Origin: Rhizobium redzepovicii
Lineage (GTDB): Bacteria > Pseudomonadota > Alphaproteobacteria > Rhizobiales > Rhizobiaceae
DNA: 64,000 bases
Assembly: GCF_019793435.1 (NCBI RefSeq)
Contig: NZ_JAILYH010000003.1
Coordinates: 62,001-126,000 of the forward strand
Reading direction: 5' to 3'
The notes under the pieces: model-generated
What the model saw: only the letters and a program-made list of their open reading frames with translations
What the model was told of the DNA's origin: nothing
Database searches by the model: none
Made by a program: the position numbers and the translations under genes
In this document: positions 1 through 9,215 of the stretch, one piece after another
Layout of the letters: each line of letters starts with the position of its first letter
Position numbering within the stretch: the first letter of the stretch is position 1

Positions 1-72
1 AAGCGACAGCAGTTTCACCCGCGGCGAAAGCCGATGCATTGCGCTGTTGCCTTCGACATAGAGCGACTGCAT
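1..72 (-). CDS. bioN: BioN, energy-coupling factor transmembrane protein (N-terminal 24 codons only)
   Basis: Only the first 24 codons lie in the window. They read MQSLYVEGNSAMHRLSPRVK and onward, which resembles the start of the T-component of ECF-type biotin transporters (BioN/CbiQ family), whose N-terminus carries an H-R-L-x-P-R-x-K motif. The ATG at 72 overlaps the TGA of the upstream bioM gene by one base, so the two are translationally coupled. In the BioMNY system this protein is the membrane scaffold that joins the BioM ATPase to the biotin-binding BioY. The call rests on the short N-terminal match and on the position behind bioM. Confidence 0.75.
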   Translation of the reverse strand, partial: MQSLYVEGNSAMHRLSPRVKLLSL

Positions 73-761
73 CAGAGGGCGATCTCCCTGTAGCGGGCGA
101 TCGCCTCAGTCGCCGGCGCATCCGCGGCAAGCCGCCCTTCATGAAACAGCAGCACCCGCTCGAAACCGGCGATCAGCTCCAGATCATGGGTGATGACGAT
201 GGCGCTTTCGGCAAGTCCGGCGATAATTCCTTCGACCAGCGCCCGGTTTTTGAGATCGAGCTGGTTTGTGGGTTCGTCGAGGATCAGAATACCGGGCCCC
301 GTCGCCAGCACCGAGCAGAGGGCTGCCACCTGCAGCTCGCCGCCGGAAAGCTCGTGCGCCCGCCGCCCGGCCAGCGCCTCGGCGCCGAAGCGGGCCAGCA
401 CGCCCTCGACTTTCGCCTCGATCTCCGCCTTGGTGAAGCCGCGCCGCTTCAGCCCGAAGGCGATGTCGTCCCGGACGATCGGCATGATGATCTGGTTCTG
501 CGGCGACTGAAAGATGAAGCCGACATCGGCTGCCGCCGTCTTCTCGTCGGCCGTGTCACGGCCGTTGACGGTGACCCGCCCGACCGTCGGCTTGGTCAGC
601 CCGTTGATCAGCCGCGCAAACGTGGTCTTGCCCGAGCCATTGAGCCCGATGACGCCGATGCGTTTGCCGCTGATGCCGAGCGTGAGCGGCGCGAGCGCCA
701 CCCGCGTTCCGAAACTGACCCCGGCGCCTTCGAAGTGTATGTCCAAACCAGTTCCTCGCAT
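72..761 (-). CDS. bioM: BioM, ATPase of the ECF-type biotin importer
   Basis: This is an ABC ATPase of about 229 residues. It has Walker A GLNGSGKT, a Q-loop in FQSPQNQ, signature LSGGELQ, Walker B ILILDEPTNQLD and H-loop ITHD. The FQSPQNQ and DEPTNQLD forms are typical of ECF A-components (CbiO/BioM). It would hydrolyse ATP on the cytoplasmic face to drive biotin uptake with BioN and BioY. The ATG at 761 has no clear ribosome binding site. A TTG at 746 follows GAGGAA by 5 bases and would give a protein starting MDIHFEG, so the true start may be TTG. The gene is coupled to bioN. The family assignment is firm, and the biotin specificity comes from overall similarity and the BioN-like neighbour. 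Confidence 0.88.
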   Translation of the reverse strand: MRGTGLDIHFEGAGVSFGTRVALAPLTLGISGKRIGVIGLNGSGKTTFARLINGLTKPTVGRVTVNGRDTADEKTAAADVGFIFQSPQNQIIMPIVRDDIAFGLKRRGFTKAEIEAKVEGVLARFGAEALAGRRAHELSGGELQVAALCSVLATGPGILILDEPTNQLDLKNRALVEGIIAGLAESAIVITHDLELIAGFERVLLFHEGRLAADAPATEAIARYREIAL

Positions 762-787
762 TTTTCATCGGAGGAGATTGCCGATCC

Positions 788-930
788 CGGCCCCTCATCC
801 GGCTGCCGCCACCTTCTCCGCGCAGGCGGGGAGAAGGGGATATGCCGCACCATCTCCTTCTACCTCGACGCTGCGTCTGGCACGTCCCCTCTCCACGTCA
901 AAACGGGGAGAGGTTTAGGGTGAGGGGCAG
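788..930. repeat. RIME-like intergenic palindromic element
   Basis: The intergenic space between bioM and the YcaQ-like gene holds a CCCCTCATCCGGC...CACCTTCTCC arm ending in GGGGAGAAGGGG (about 791-839). A second, diverged arm with CGGGGAGAGG and GTGAGGGG lies at about 884-930. The same arms recur at 17782-17992, 24421-24616 and 29213-29361. This matches the known Rhizobium-specific intergenic mosaic elements. No gene is seen in this gap. Confidence 0.7.
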
Positions 931-1039
931 TCATTGGCGCCGACCTGACAGCAGTGCTTCTACAAAGAGCAAACCTCGCTGTCGACATCCGATAGCGATA
1001 TCGGGTGGCTAGGAAGATTTTCCGCGTTATGATGTATCC

Positions 1040-2230
1040 ATGACGAATCTGCTCTCCAATTCCGACGCCCGCCGGGTCTTCCTCGCCAAGCAGGGCCTCA
1101 GCGCCCCGCCGAACCGCGCTTTGACCAAGCAGGGGCTGCTGCAACTGATCGGCGAGCTGGGGTTCGTTCAGGTGGACAGCATCCAGACGGTCGAGCGGGC
1201 GCATCATCAGATCCTGTTCTCCCGCAACCAGACTTATCGGCGCGAGCATCTGACGGCACTGCTCGAAAAGGACGGCGCGCTGTTCGAGCACTGGACGCAC
1301 GACGCCTCGATCCTGCCGAGCGCCTTCTTCGTCTATTGGAAGCACAAGTTCCGCCATCAGGAGAAGGTCATCGTCGAGCGCTGGCGCAAATGGCGCGGCG
1401 AAGGCTTCGAGGCGGCCTTCGAGGAGACCTATCAGCGCGTCGAGCGCGACGGGGCGATCCTAGCGCGCGACATCAAGGCCGACGGCCATGTTTCCGGCGG
1501 CTGGTGGAACTGGCATCCGAACAAGACGGCGCTCGAATATTTCTGGCACACCGGCAAGTTCGCCATCGCCGGCCGATCGAACTTCCAGAAGATCTACGAT
1601 CTCACCGAGCGCGTCATCCCGGCCGAATTCCGTGAGCCGGAGGTGAGCCGCGAGGACTTTATCGACTGGGCCTGCCGCAGCGCGCTCACCCGCCTCGGCT
1701 TTGCCACCCATGGCGAGATATCGGCCTTCTGGAACCTCGTCTCGCCCGAGGAAGCCAAGGCCTGGGTATCAGCCCATCGCGACGAGCTCGCCGAAGTGCT
1801 GATCGAACCGGCGCTCGGAGCCAAGCCGCGCCCCTCCTGGGCCTTTGCCGATTTCCTCTCGACGCTCGACAACTACCCCGCCGCACCGCCGCGCATCCGC
1901 GTACTCAGCCCCTTCGACCCGATGATCCGCGACCGCAACCGCACCGAACGCCTGTTCGGCTTCTTCTACCGCATCGAGATTTTCGTCCCCGAGCCGAAGC
2001 GCGAATATGGCTATTACGTCTTCCCGCTGCTCGAAGGTGACAGGCTGATCGGCCGCATCGACATGAAGGCGGATCGGAAAAAGTCGACGCTCGATGTCAA
2101 GCGGCTCTGGCTGGAGCCTGGCGTGAAGCCGTCAGCCGGGCGGCTGGAGAGGCTGGAAGCCGAGCTGGAGCGGCTGGCGCGGTTTGCGGGGGTAGAGAAG
2201 GTTGTGTTGCTCGACGGCTGGAGAGGATAA
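1040..2230 (+). CDS. YcaQ/AlkZ-like winged-helix DNA glycosylase family protein
   Basis: The 396-residue protein belongs to the HTH_42 (formerly DUF1006) family that includes E. coli YcaQ (AlkX) and Streptomyces AlkZ, glycosylases that unhook interstrand crosslinks and remove bulky N-alkyl adducts. The family's catalytic Q-x-D motif is present as QVD at residues 44-46. The family's WTHDAS, LSPFDP and GRIDMKADR segments are also recognisable. No signal peptide or membrane segment is seen, so it should act in the cytoplasm on DNA. It is monocistronic and convergent with ribB, with a hairpin between the two. Activity on a particular lesion is inferred from the family only. Confidence 0.85.
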   Translation: MTNLLSNSDARRVFLAKQGLSAPPNRALTKQGLLQLIGELGFVQVDSIQTVERAHHQILFSRNQTYRREHLTALLEKDGALFEHWTHDASILPSAFFVYWKHKFRHQEKVIVERWRKWRGEGFEAAFEETYQRVERDGAILARDIKADGHVSGGWWNWHPNKTALEYFWHTGKFAIAGRSNFQKIYDLTERVIPAEFREPEVSREDFIDWACRSALTRLGFATHGEISAFWNLVSPEEAKAWVSAHRDELAEVLIEPALGAKPRPSWAFADFLSTLDNYPAAPPRIRVLSPFDPMIRDRNRTERLFGFFYRIEIFVPEPKREYGYYVFPLLEGDRLIGRIDMKADRKKSTLDVKRLWLEPGVKPSAGRLERLEAELERLARFAGVEKVVLLDGWRG

Positions 2231-2232
2231 AA

Positions 2233-2260
2233 CCCCTCCCCCTTGTGGGGAGGGGGCTTT
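2233..2260. terminator. Bidirectional terminator between the YcaQ-like gene and ribB
   Basis: CCCCTCCCC (2233-2241) pairs perfectly with GGGGAGGGG (2247-2255) around a 5-base loop. On the minus strand the stem is followed by TTTTA, giving a good intrinsic terminator for ribB. On the plus strand it is followed by GCTTT. It sits between two convergent genes. Confidence 0.75.
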
Positions 2261-2269
2261 CTCCGAGCC

Positions 2270-3373
2270 TCAGCAAATCTCCGTCTTGCTGATCTTGATC
2301 CCGAAACCTTCCAGCCCGACATAGTGGCGCTCGCGGCTGGTGAGCAGCTTGATCGAGCTGACGCCGAGGTCCTTGAGGATCTGGGCGCCGAGGCCGATTT
2401 CCAGCCATTCGCTGTCGCGGCTCTGCGCTTCGGCATGGGCTTCGCGGCCCTGGTTGCGGGCCTTGCGGCCGTTGTCGTGGTGGCCGACGCCGACCGAGCC
2501 TTCGCGCAGGTAGACGATGACGCCGCGGCCTTCCTCGGAAATCTTCTGCATGTAGAAATCGACCGGGCTGTTCTTGCCGAAGAGATCCTCGGCGACATTT
2601 TCCGGATGCAGGCGCACCGGGATGTCGACGCCGTCGCGGATGTCGCCGAAGACGACGGCGAGATGCTGCATCGGGTCCCAGGGCAGGGAATAGGTATGAG
2701 CCTTGGCCTTGCCGAACGGTGTGTCGATGTCGAAGCTCGTGCCGTGCTCGACCAACGTTTCCTTGCGCTGGCGATAGGCAATGAGATCGGCGACGGAGAC
2801 GAGCTTCAACCCGTGCTGCTCGGCGAAATCGACCACCTGCGGGCCGCGCGTGACGGTGCCGTCGTCATTGACGAGTTCCGAGATGACGCCGATCGGCGGC
2901 AGGCCGGCGAGTTTGCAGAGGTCGACGGCCGCTTCCGTATGGCCGGAGCGCATTAGCACGCCGCCTTCGCGCGAAACCAGCGGGAAGATGTGGCCGGGCC
3001 GGACGAAATCGGCGGCGCCCACATTCGGATTGGCGAGGTTGCGCACCGTCAGGGTCCGGTCGTCGGCGGAAATGCCGGTCGTCGTGCCGTGCTTGAAATC
3101 GACCGAGACGGTGAAGGCCGTCGTATGGGCCGAGTCGTTTTCCGCCACCATGGCGTTGAGGTTGAGGCGCTTGGCCTCTTCCTTCGGCATCGGCGCACAG
3201 ACGATGCCGGATGTGTGGCGCACGATGAAGGCCATCTTCTCCGGCGTGGTGTGCACGGCGGCGACAATCAGGTCACCCTCGTTCTCGCGGTCATTGTCGT
3301 CCATGACGACGACGATCTCGCCGGCCTCGAAAGCCCGGATGGCGTCGACGACGCGCTTTTGATCATACGACAT
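2270..3373 (-). CDS. ribB: 3,4-dihydroxy-2-butanone-4-phosphate synthase with degenerate GTP cyclohydrolase II-like C-domain
   Basis: The N-terminal domain (about 1-205) is DHBP synthase, which makes the four-carbon riboflavin precursor from ribulose 5-phosphate. The acidic metal/substrate loop DDNDRENEGDL (25-35) and the RSGHTEA motif (142-148) are intact. The C-terminal part (about 210-367) has the RibA fold. Where RibA has three zinc-binding cysteines, this protein reads RLHPENVAEDLFG with no cysteine, so GTP cyclohydrolase II activity is unlikely. Such RibBX-type proteins are common in rhizobia. The ATG at 3373 has GGAG upstream. The gene starts 9 bases after the aroC stop and probably shares its transcript. 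Confidence 0.93.
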   Translation of the reverse strand: MSYDQKRVVDAIRAFEAGEIVVVMDDNDRENEGDLIVAAVHTTPEKMAFIVRHTSGIVCAPMPKEEAKRLNLNAMVAENDSAHTTAFTVSVDFKHGTTTGISADDRTLTVRNLANPNVGAADFVRPGHIFPLVSREGGVLMRSGHTEAAVDLCKLAGLPPIGVISELVNDDGTVTRGPQVVDFAEQHGLKLVSVADLIAYRQRKETLVEHGTSFDIDTPFGKAKAHTYSLPWDPMQHLAVVFGDIRDGVDIPVRLHPENVAEDLFGKNSPVDFYMQKISEEGRGVIVYLREGSVGVGHHDNGRKARNQGREAHAEAQSRDSEWLEIGLGAQILKDLGVSSIKLLTSRERHYVGLEGFGIKISKTEIC

Positions 3374-3382
3374 GGGGCGCTC

Positions 3383-4480
3383 CTATTTCAGGCGGCCGGT
3401 CTGGCCGCGGTCGCGAAGATAATGGTCAGCGATGGCGCAGGCGACCATCGCCTCGCCGATCGGCACGGCGCGGATGCCGACGCAGGGGTCGTGCCGGCCC
3501 TTGGTGCGGACATCGACATTCTTGCCGTCGGCATCGATCGACTGGCGCTCGGTCAGGATCGACGAAGTCGGCTTGACGGCGAAACGTGCCACGACAGGCT
3601 GTCCGGTCGAGATCCCGCCGAGAATACCGCCGGCATTGTTGGAAAGGAAGATCGGCGTGCCGTCATTGCCCATGCGCATCTCGTCGGCATTGTCTTCGCC
3701 TGAGGTTTCGGCTGCGGCAAAACCATTGCCGATCTCGACGCCCTTGACGGCGTTGATCGACATCAGCAGCGAGGCGATGTCCTGGTCGAGCTTGGCATAG
3801 ATCGGCGCGCCGAGGCCGGCCGGCACGCCTTCGGCGATCACTTCGACGACGGCGCCGATTGAGGAGCCGTTCTTGCGGATGCCGTCGAGATATTCTTCCC
3901 ACACAGGCACGATCGCCGCATCGGGGGAGAAGAACGGGTTCTGGCCGACCTGATCCCAATCCCAGTTGCGGCGGTCGATCTTGTGCTTGCCGATCTGCAC
4001 CAGGGCGCCGCGCACCGTGACACCGGGCACGACCAGCCGGGCGATGCCGCCGGCGGCGACCCTTGCTGCGGTCTCGCGCGCCGAGGAGCGGCCGCCGCCG
4101 CGATAATCGCGAATGCCGTATTTGAGGTCATAGGTAAAATCGGCATGGCCGGGGCGGAATTGCCGGGCGATCTCGCCGTAATCCTTGGAGCGCTGGTCGG
4201 TGTTTTCGATCAGCATCGAGATCGGCGTGCCGGTTGTCGTCATCGTCTCGCCGTCGGCGTCGAGCATGACGCCGGAGAGCACCTTCACCAGGTCGTCCTC
4301 GCGCCGCTGCGTCACGAAGCGGGATTGCCCGGGCTTGCGCTTGTCGAGCCAGACCTGCAGGTCCTCGAGCTTGAAGCGCAGCCCCGGAGGGCAGCCATCG
4401 ACGACGCAGCCGAGCGCCGGACCATGGCTTTCGCCCCAGGTGGTTACGCGGAAGAGGTGACCGAATGTATTGTGCGACAT
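3383..4480 (-). CDS. aroC: Chorismate synthase
   Basis: This is the last step of the shikimate pathway, converting EPSP to chorismate with reduced FMN. The protein starts [20 protein letters not shown], the canonical AroC N-terminus with the GESHG motif. Further family blocks are [28 protein letters not shown] and the C-terminal [19 protein letters not shown] chose the ATG at 4480 (365 residues, usual length) over an upstream ATG at 4549 because the extra 23 residues have no family similarity. It is followed at 9 bases by ribB. Both enzymes depend on flavin metabolism, which may explain the pairing, but that link is inference. Confidence 0.96.
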   Translation of the reverse strand: MSHNTFGHLFRVTTWGESHGPALGCVVDGCPPGLRFKLEDLQVWLDKRKPGQSRFVTQRREDDLVKVLSGVMLDADGETMTTTGTPISMLIENTDQRSKDYGEIARQFRPGHADFTYDLKYGIRDYRGGGRSSARETAARVAAGGIARLVVPGVTVRGALVQIGKHKIDRRNWDWDQVGQNPFFSPDAAIVPVWEEYLDGIRKNGSSIGAVVEVIAEGVPAGLGAPIYAKLDQDIASLLMSINAVKGVEIGNGFAAAETSGEDNADEMRMGNDGTPIFLSNNAGGILGGISTGQPVVARFAVKPTSSILTERQSIDADGKNVDVRTKGRHDPCVGIRAVPIGEAMVACAIADHYLRDRGQTGRLK

Positions 4481-4632
4481 GTGTTCCCACGGTGGCGCGC
4501 CAAAGCCGGTTGCGCCATTGCTTGAAAAGGCGCGACACTCATAGGCCAAAAAACCGTCGAGGCAAAAGCCTTTCTTTGCGTCAAACCGGCGGTGGCGGAA
4601 ATGCTGTTTCCGTCCCTGTCAAAGGAAGGCGG

Positions 4633-7600
4633 TCAGGATGCCAGCCGCCATCCCGTTCCGGTGGCCTCGGTGGTGAAATCGTCGAAGGAGAGCGGCCGCG
4701 AGAAGGCATAGCCCTGCAGGATGTCGCAGCCGAGATCGCGCAGCAGTTCGGCATGGGCCGCCGTCTCCACCCCTTCGGCCACCGTCTCGACGCCGAGCGA
4801 GCGGGCGATGTCGATGATCGAGCGGACCAGCGCCCGCTCCTGTGTTGCGCCGACGATCGGCTGCACCAGCTGGCGGTCGATCTTCAGGCGCTTGGGCTTC
4901 AGCTTCAACAGGCTGACGATCGAGGTATGGCCGGTGCCGAAATCGTCGATCTCGATATCGATGCCGAGCGCCTTGATGTGCTCGAGATTGTGCGAGACGA
5001 CGTCCTCGCTCTCGTCGAGGAAGATCGATTCCACCAGTTCGAAGGAAAGCTCGCCGGGGCAGATATGCAGGTCGGCGAGCGATTCCAGCAGGCTGCCGTC
5101 ATGCAGCCGTCGCGCCGAAACATTGACCGAGACCTTGGGCACGGCAATGCCTTGCGCCGTCCAGCGCATCTTGTCGCGCAGCGCCGTTTCCAGCACGATC
5201 CTGTCGAGCATCTGCACGACATTGATCTCGTCGGCGATGCGCAGGAACTTGTCTGGCGTCAGCCACCCCTTGGTCGGATGTTTCCAGCGCACCAGCGCCT
5301 CCACACCCGTCAGTTCCATCGTCCGGGCTGAGAATTGCGGCTGGTACCAGGCGGTGAACTCGCCATTGTCGATGCCGGCGAGGATCTCGTCGGCCGTGCG
5401 CTTGGTGTTGACGATATCGGCCTGGAGATTGTGATTGAAGAATTCGAAGCGGTTGCGGCCCGTGCTCTTGGCGCGGTAGAGCGCGATATCGGCATTGATC
5501 AGCACCTTGCGCGCATCGACGTGAATGCCGTTGGCAAGCGCCACGCCGATCGACACGCCGCAGCGGCAGGAAAAACCCTGGAAATCGATCGGCTGGCGCA
5601 TCTCTTCGATGATCCGCGCCGAAAGCTGTGCCATCTCCGTGTCGCCGACATCAAGGGCGAGGATGACGAATTCGTCGCCGCCGATGCGGGCGACGATATC
5701 GCTGCCGCGGACATTCTTGGCGAGCACCTTCGAGGCGTGCACCAGCATGGCATCGCCGGCGGCATGGCCAAGCGTGTCGTTGATGTCCTTGAAGCGGTCG
5801 AGGTCGATGTGCAGGATCGAGAATTTCTGCCGCTGCCGGCGGCCGTCATTCGTCAATTCTTCGAGCGCGATATCGAGCTTGCGGCGATTGGCAAGCGCGG
5901 TCAGCGGGTCGTGCAGCGAATTGTGCTCGATCCTGTTCTTGGCAAGCTCGAGCTCGATATTCTTGGCGACCGCCTCGTCCTTGGCGGCTTTCAGCCGGAT
6001 CGTCATTAGCACGTCTTCGGTGGCATCGAAGGCGATGCCCATGATCTTCATCTCGCCGGTCCCCGTCTGGTGGACCTTGCCGACGGAGCGGACATAGCGC
6101 ACCGCGCCGCCATCGACGATCACCCGACAGACGAGGGTGTGGGTATCGCCATTTTTCTTGAAGTGGCGCGCGCTTTCGAGCGCCAGACCCCGATCCTCGG
6201 GGTGGATGCAGCCAAGCCAGGTCTCCTCGGTCATGAAGCCGTTGCGCGGCGCAAGCCCATAGAGCTCGTGCATGCGCTCGTTCCAGATCGAGCCGCCCCG
6301 GTCGGGCCGCGCTTCCCAGATGCCGCATTGATAGGAGTTGAGCGCCAGGTCGAGCCGGCTCGACAGCTCGGCGAGTTGTCCCTCGCGGCTGGAAAGCTCT
6401 TCAAGCGCCAGCTCCAGCTCGGCATTCTTGACCTCGCTCATGTCTTTCGCCTTGCGCAGCGTATCGGTCGTCTCCGCATCGGCGGTCACGTCCCAGACGA
6501 TGCCGATCGTCCTGCTGACGCCGCCGGCATCGGTATAGAAGGCGCCGACCGAGCGCAGGTGACGGATGCCGCCATCGGCTGGCACGATACGGTACTGCGC
6601 CGTGCAGGCGGCACCGGCGATGCTGCAGCTGAAGAAATGCACTTCGGCGATCTCGCGGTCCTCGGGCAGGATCGCCGTTAGCCATTCGTCGAGCGCCCGG
6701 CTTCCTTCCTGCGCCGGCTTGCCGTGCAGGGCCGCCGCACGTGCATCCCAGAGCAGGCTGCTCGAATGATCATCCAGCTCCCAGATGCCGATATTCGAGG
6801 ATTCCAACGCCAGATCGAGCCGTTGCGACAATTCCTTGAGTTTCGCTTCGCGCGTCTCGAGCTCGGTGATATTGCGATTACGCTCCCCAAGCAGGAGGGT
6901 CGCGAAGAAGATCGGGACGATGATGATGCAGCCGGCGGCAACGACGATCAGCCGCAGCTCGGTCTGGTTCTCCGGTATCGCGTGCCAGCCGCTGTTCGGA
7001 ACGACGGAAAGTTCCCACTTGCCGCCGGCAAAGCCGATCTTCTGGCGCATAGGATCCTTGTCATCGATCTCGGACGACCCGAAGAACGGCGCGGTTGTCG
7101 CGGCCCTCGCCGATGAGCCGATATCCCGGAGGGCGATCGATAGATGGTTGAGATGCGGAAAACGTTCCCGGTTCTCGCGGTCGCGCGCCGGCATCAGCCC
7201 GGTCGCCTCGTAGAACATCTGCTGGTCGATGACGAGCTCGACCGCCCCCCAGAGCCGCCGTTGGCCGTTCTCCTTGACGAAAACCGGGAAGAATATGGCA
7301 AAGCCGTCCCGGCCGTCGGTGCTGACAGGGCCATAAAAGCGCGCCGACAGATCGGCGGCCGCCGGCGTCATCGCCTGGCGTGAAAACAGCGTTGCGCGCA
7401 CGTCGCGGCCGATCTCCTCATTGCCGGGTAGCCGGGGATAGACGTTGTCGATGATGAAATCCGGTGCGACGGCGATGTGAATGAAGGACGGATTCTGGAT
7501 CAGCAGCCAGTTGATCTGCCGCTCCATCTCCTCTCCGTTTGCCGCACTGACGGAGATCAGATTGGCAAGATCGCGGACCATGCTGAGGTCCATATTGATC

Positions 7601-7806
7601 TCAGCCATCACCCGGGCGCGGATGAGGTTTGCCTCGCTTTCGGTGCGGATATGAAGTTCGCGCTCATAGGATTGAGTATTGGCCCGGTCGAGGCCGAAGC
7701 CGACCATGATGACGACAAGGGCGACAAGCGATGAAACCAGAAACGAAACGCGGGTATTCTTCAACACGCGCCGTAACTGCTTGTTGTCGCTCAGCCTGAA
7801 TAGCAA
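4633..7806 (-). CDS. Membrane-bound CHASE-PAS-PAS-GGDEF-EAL cyclic-di-GMP enzyme
   Basis: This 1057-residue protein has two membrane helices (about 21-39 and 286-306) flanking a periplasmic CHASE-like sensor (about 60-265). Two PAS domains follow (about 327-445 and 481-600), then GGDEF (630-790) and EAL (805-1045). The cyclase motif is intact (GGDEF at 709-713). A product-inhibition I-site, RGSD at 700-703, lies five residues upstream. The phosphodiesterase motifs are also intact: EAL 836-838, DDFGTG, KIDR, VAEGVET. It could therefore both make and break c-di-GMP. The PAS domains start with nearly the same sequence (LSxRLDLALxS), pointing to a tandem duplication. The gene lies 152 bases upstream of aroC. 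The ligand is unknown. Confidence 0.92.
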   Translation of the reverse strand: MLFRLSDNKQLRRVLKNTRVSFLVSSLVALVVIMVGFGLDRANTQSYERELHIRTESEANLIRARVMAEINMDLSMVRDLANLISVSAANGEEMERQINWLLIQNPSFIHIAVAPDFIIDNVYPRLPGNEEIGRDVRATLFSRQAMTPAAADLSARFYGPVSTDGRDGFAIFFPVFVKENGQRRLWGAVELVIDQQMFYEATGLMPARDRENRERFPHLNHLSIALRDIGSSARAATTAPFFGSSEIDDKDPMRQKIGFAGGKWELSVVPNSGWHAIPENQTELRLIVVAAGCIIIVPIFFATLLLGERNRNITELETREAKLKELSQRLDLALESSNIGIWELDDHSSSLLWDARAAALHGKPAQEGSRALDEWLTAILPEDREIAEVHFFSCSIAGAACTAQYRIVPADGGIRHLRSVGAFYTDAGGVSRTIGIVWDVTADAETTDTLRKAKDMSEVKNAELELALEELSSREGQLAELSSRLDLALNSYQCGIWEARPDRGGSIWNERMHELYGLAPRNGFMTEETWLGCIHPEDRGLALESARHFKKNGDTHTLVCRVIVDGGAVRYVRSVGKVHQTGTGEMKIMGIAFDATEDVLMTIRLKAAKDEAVAKNIELELAKNRIEHNSLHDPLTALANRRKLDIALEELTNDGRRQRQKFSILHIDLDRFKDINDTLGHAAGDAMLVHASKVLAKNVRGSDIVARIGGDEFVILALDVGDTEMAQLSARIIEEMRQPIDFQGFSCRCGVSIGVALANGIHVDARKVLINADIALYRAKSTGRNRFEFFNHNLQADIVNTKRTADEILAGIDNGEFTAWYQPQFSARTMELTGVEALVRWKHPTKGWLTPDKFLRIADEINVVQMLDRIVLETALRDKMRWTAQGIAVPKVSVNVSARRLHDGSLLESLADLHICPGELSFELVESIFLDESEDVVSHNLEHIKALGIDIEIDDFGTGHTSIVSLLKLKPKRLKIDRQLVQPIVGATQERALVRSIIDIARSLGVETVAEGVETAAHAELLRDLGCDILQGYAFSRPLSFDDFTTEATGTGWRLAS

Positions 7807-8002
7807 AATGAAACTCCCGTCTTCCGGGCGACTTTAGGGCGTGGGGGTTAATTTACGATTGCCCGCAAGCGAAGCCAAAAATCATGGGAAGGCAAAAGCA
7901 GCGGTTAACACGGCGTCTTGATTATATTTAAAATCCTATTCATCAATTAGGCGGGAAAAGCCATTCTTCCGGGCAATTTTCGCCATATTCAGGAGGCTAT
8001 CT

Positions 8003-8308
8003 GTGGCCAGTCATGTTCTCGTGCAGCGTCTGAAAAGGATTGTCGCCATGCGTTTCGTCGTCGCCACGCTTTTGGCAACAGCAAGTTTCCTGTCGCCGAT
8101 GAGCGGTTTTGCCGAGAGCGCCGATGTCGAGGCGACGATCAAGAAGGTCGATACCGCCAATCTGGTGCTGACGCTCGACGACGGCAAAACCTATCAGGCG
8201 CCTGAGGAATTCAATTTCGACGGCCTCGAAGCCGGCGTGAAGGTGATCGTCTTCTATACCGAGGTCGACGGCAAGCGCGTCATCAACGATCTGGATATCG
8301 TCAAGTAG
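8003..8308 (+). CDS. DUF1344 family secreted protein
   Basis: This small protein belongs to the DUF1344 family common in Rhizobiales. It has a signal peptide ending near SGFAESA, then a mature domain of about 60 residues (VEATIKKVDTANLVLTLDDG) that looks like a small beta barrel. Two starts compete. A GTG at 8003 lies 6 bases after a perfect AGGAGG (7991-7996) and gives 101 residues. An ATG at 8048 follows AAGGA and gives 86 residues with a cleaner signal peptide. I give the GTG because of the stronger ribosome binding site. Function is unknown. Confidence 0.8.
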   Translation: MASHVLVQRLKRIVAMRFVVATLLATASFLSPMSGFAESADVEATIKKVDTANLVLTLDDGKTYQAPEEFNFDGLEAGVKVIVFYTEVDGKRVINDLDIVK

Positions 8309-8329
8309 GGCGGGTCCGCGGAGGATGGC

Positions 8330-8573
8330 ATGAAGCATGCTTCGATCGTCGTGCGTGCTGATTGGGATGAAGAGGCTGGCGTTTGGGTCGCCAGCAGCAA
8401 CGATATCGAAGGACTGGCCATTGAAGCCGGTACCCTTCGAAGCCCCCAAGCCTAAACTTATCGCTGTTGCAGCCGGCCTTCTCGAGCTGAACGGTTTTAC
8501 CTCTAACCAGCCGGAAATCCCGATCCACATCATAGCCGAACAACTCGTCGGCATCCCCAATCCCACAAAGTGA
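8330..8573 (+). pseudogene. DUF1902 (HicB-like) gene broken by a one-base insertion
   Basis: From the ATG at 8330 (GAGG upstream) the reading frame gives MKHASIVVRADWDEEAGVWV and continues as a DUF1902 protein, then stops after 41 residues. The rest of the family sequence (KLIAVAAGLLELNGF to the stop at 8573) continues in the next frame. Removing one C near 8438 restores one frame of 80 codons, the usual family length. DUF1902 proteins resemble HicB antitoxins and often sit beside a HicA toxin gene. None is present here. This is either a real pseudogene or a sequencing error. Confidence 0.8.
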
Positions 8574-8603
8574 GCCTATCGCGGGCTAAGATGCGGCAAC
8601 GCC

Positions 8604-9194
8604 CTACAGCCAGACGATCGTCCGCTCAGTAGTATCGATCCTGACAATCTGGTCCTGCGGGATCCCGCCTTCGGCAGCGCTGCTCTTCGGCAGGTCGGCG
8701 ATCATCTGGAACAGTGTGCGGATGACGCCGCCATGGGTGACGCAGACGGTCGGGCGGTCGACGGATTGCAGCCATGAGCCGGTGCGCCAGGAGAGGATCT
8801 CGTAGCTTTCCGCGTCGTCGCCGGGCGGGATGAAATCCCATTTCGAAGCATTGCGTTCGGCCACCCGCTCGCGCTGCGTGGCCTTCAACTCCTTGAGCGT
8901 CGAGCCCTCCCAGTCACCGAAGGAGATCTCGACCAGCCTCGGATCGGTGCGATAGGCAAACGGCGGCAGGCCCATGGCGCCGCGGACGATTTCCATGGTC
9001 GCGCGCGTGCGTTGCAGCGGGCTTGCGACGAAATCGAATTCATCGACCGTGTCGCCGAGAATTTCGCCAAGCGCCACCCCGTTCTGCCGGGCCTGTTCCA
9101 GGCCCGTGGCGTTCATCGGGATGTCCTTCTGGCCCTGCAGGCGGCGCTCGGCATTCCAGTCGGTCTGACCGTGTCTGATCACGTAGATAAGCAC
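8604..9194 (-). CDS. Histidine phosphatase family protein (phosphoglycerate mutase-like)
   Basis: The 196-residue protein has the phosphohistidine motif RHGQ (7-10), the conserved acid in VEISFGDWEG and the second catalytic histidine in VTHGGVIRT. This is the branch-2 histidine phosphatase fold (CobC/GpmB-like). The substrate cannot be told from sequence. It lies 21 bases downstream of fabI on the same strand and probably shares its transcript. No signal peptide is seen, so it is cytoplasmic. Confidence 0.88.
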   Translation of the reverse strand: MLIYVIRHGQTDWNAERRLQGQKDIPMNATGLEQARQNGVALGEILGDTVDEFDFVASPLQRTRATMEIVRGAMGLPPFAYRTDPRLVEISFGDWEGSTLKELKATQRERVAERNASKWDFIPPGDDAESYEILSWRTGSWLQSVDRPTVCVTHGGVIRTLFQMIADLPKSSAAEGGIPQDQIVRIDTTERTIVWL

Positions 9195-9215
9195 GGTCTC
9201 TGCTCCGGGAATGCT

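Noticed and set aside
3374..4632. FMN riboswitch for ribB
   Set aside because: The space before ribB is only 9 bases and the leader of aroC shows no RFN-element sequence that I can recognise.
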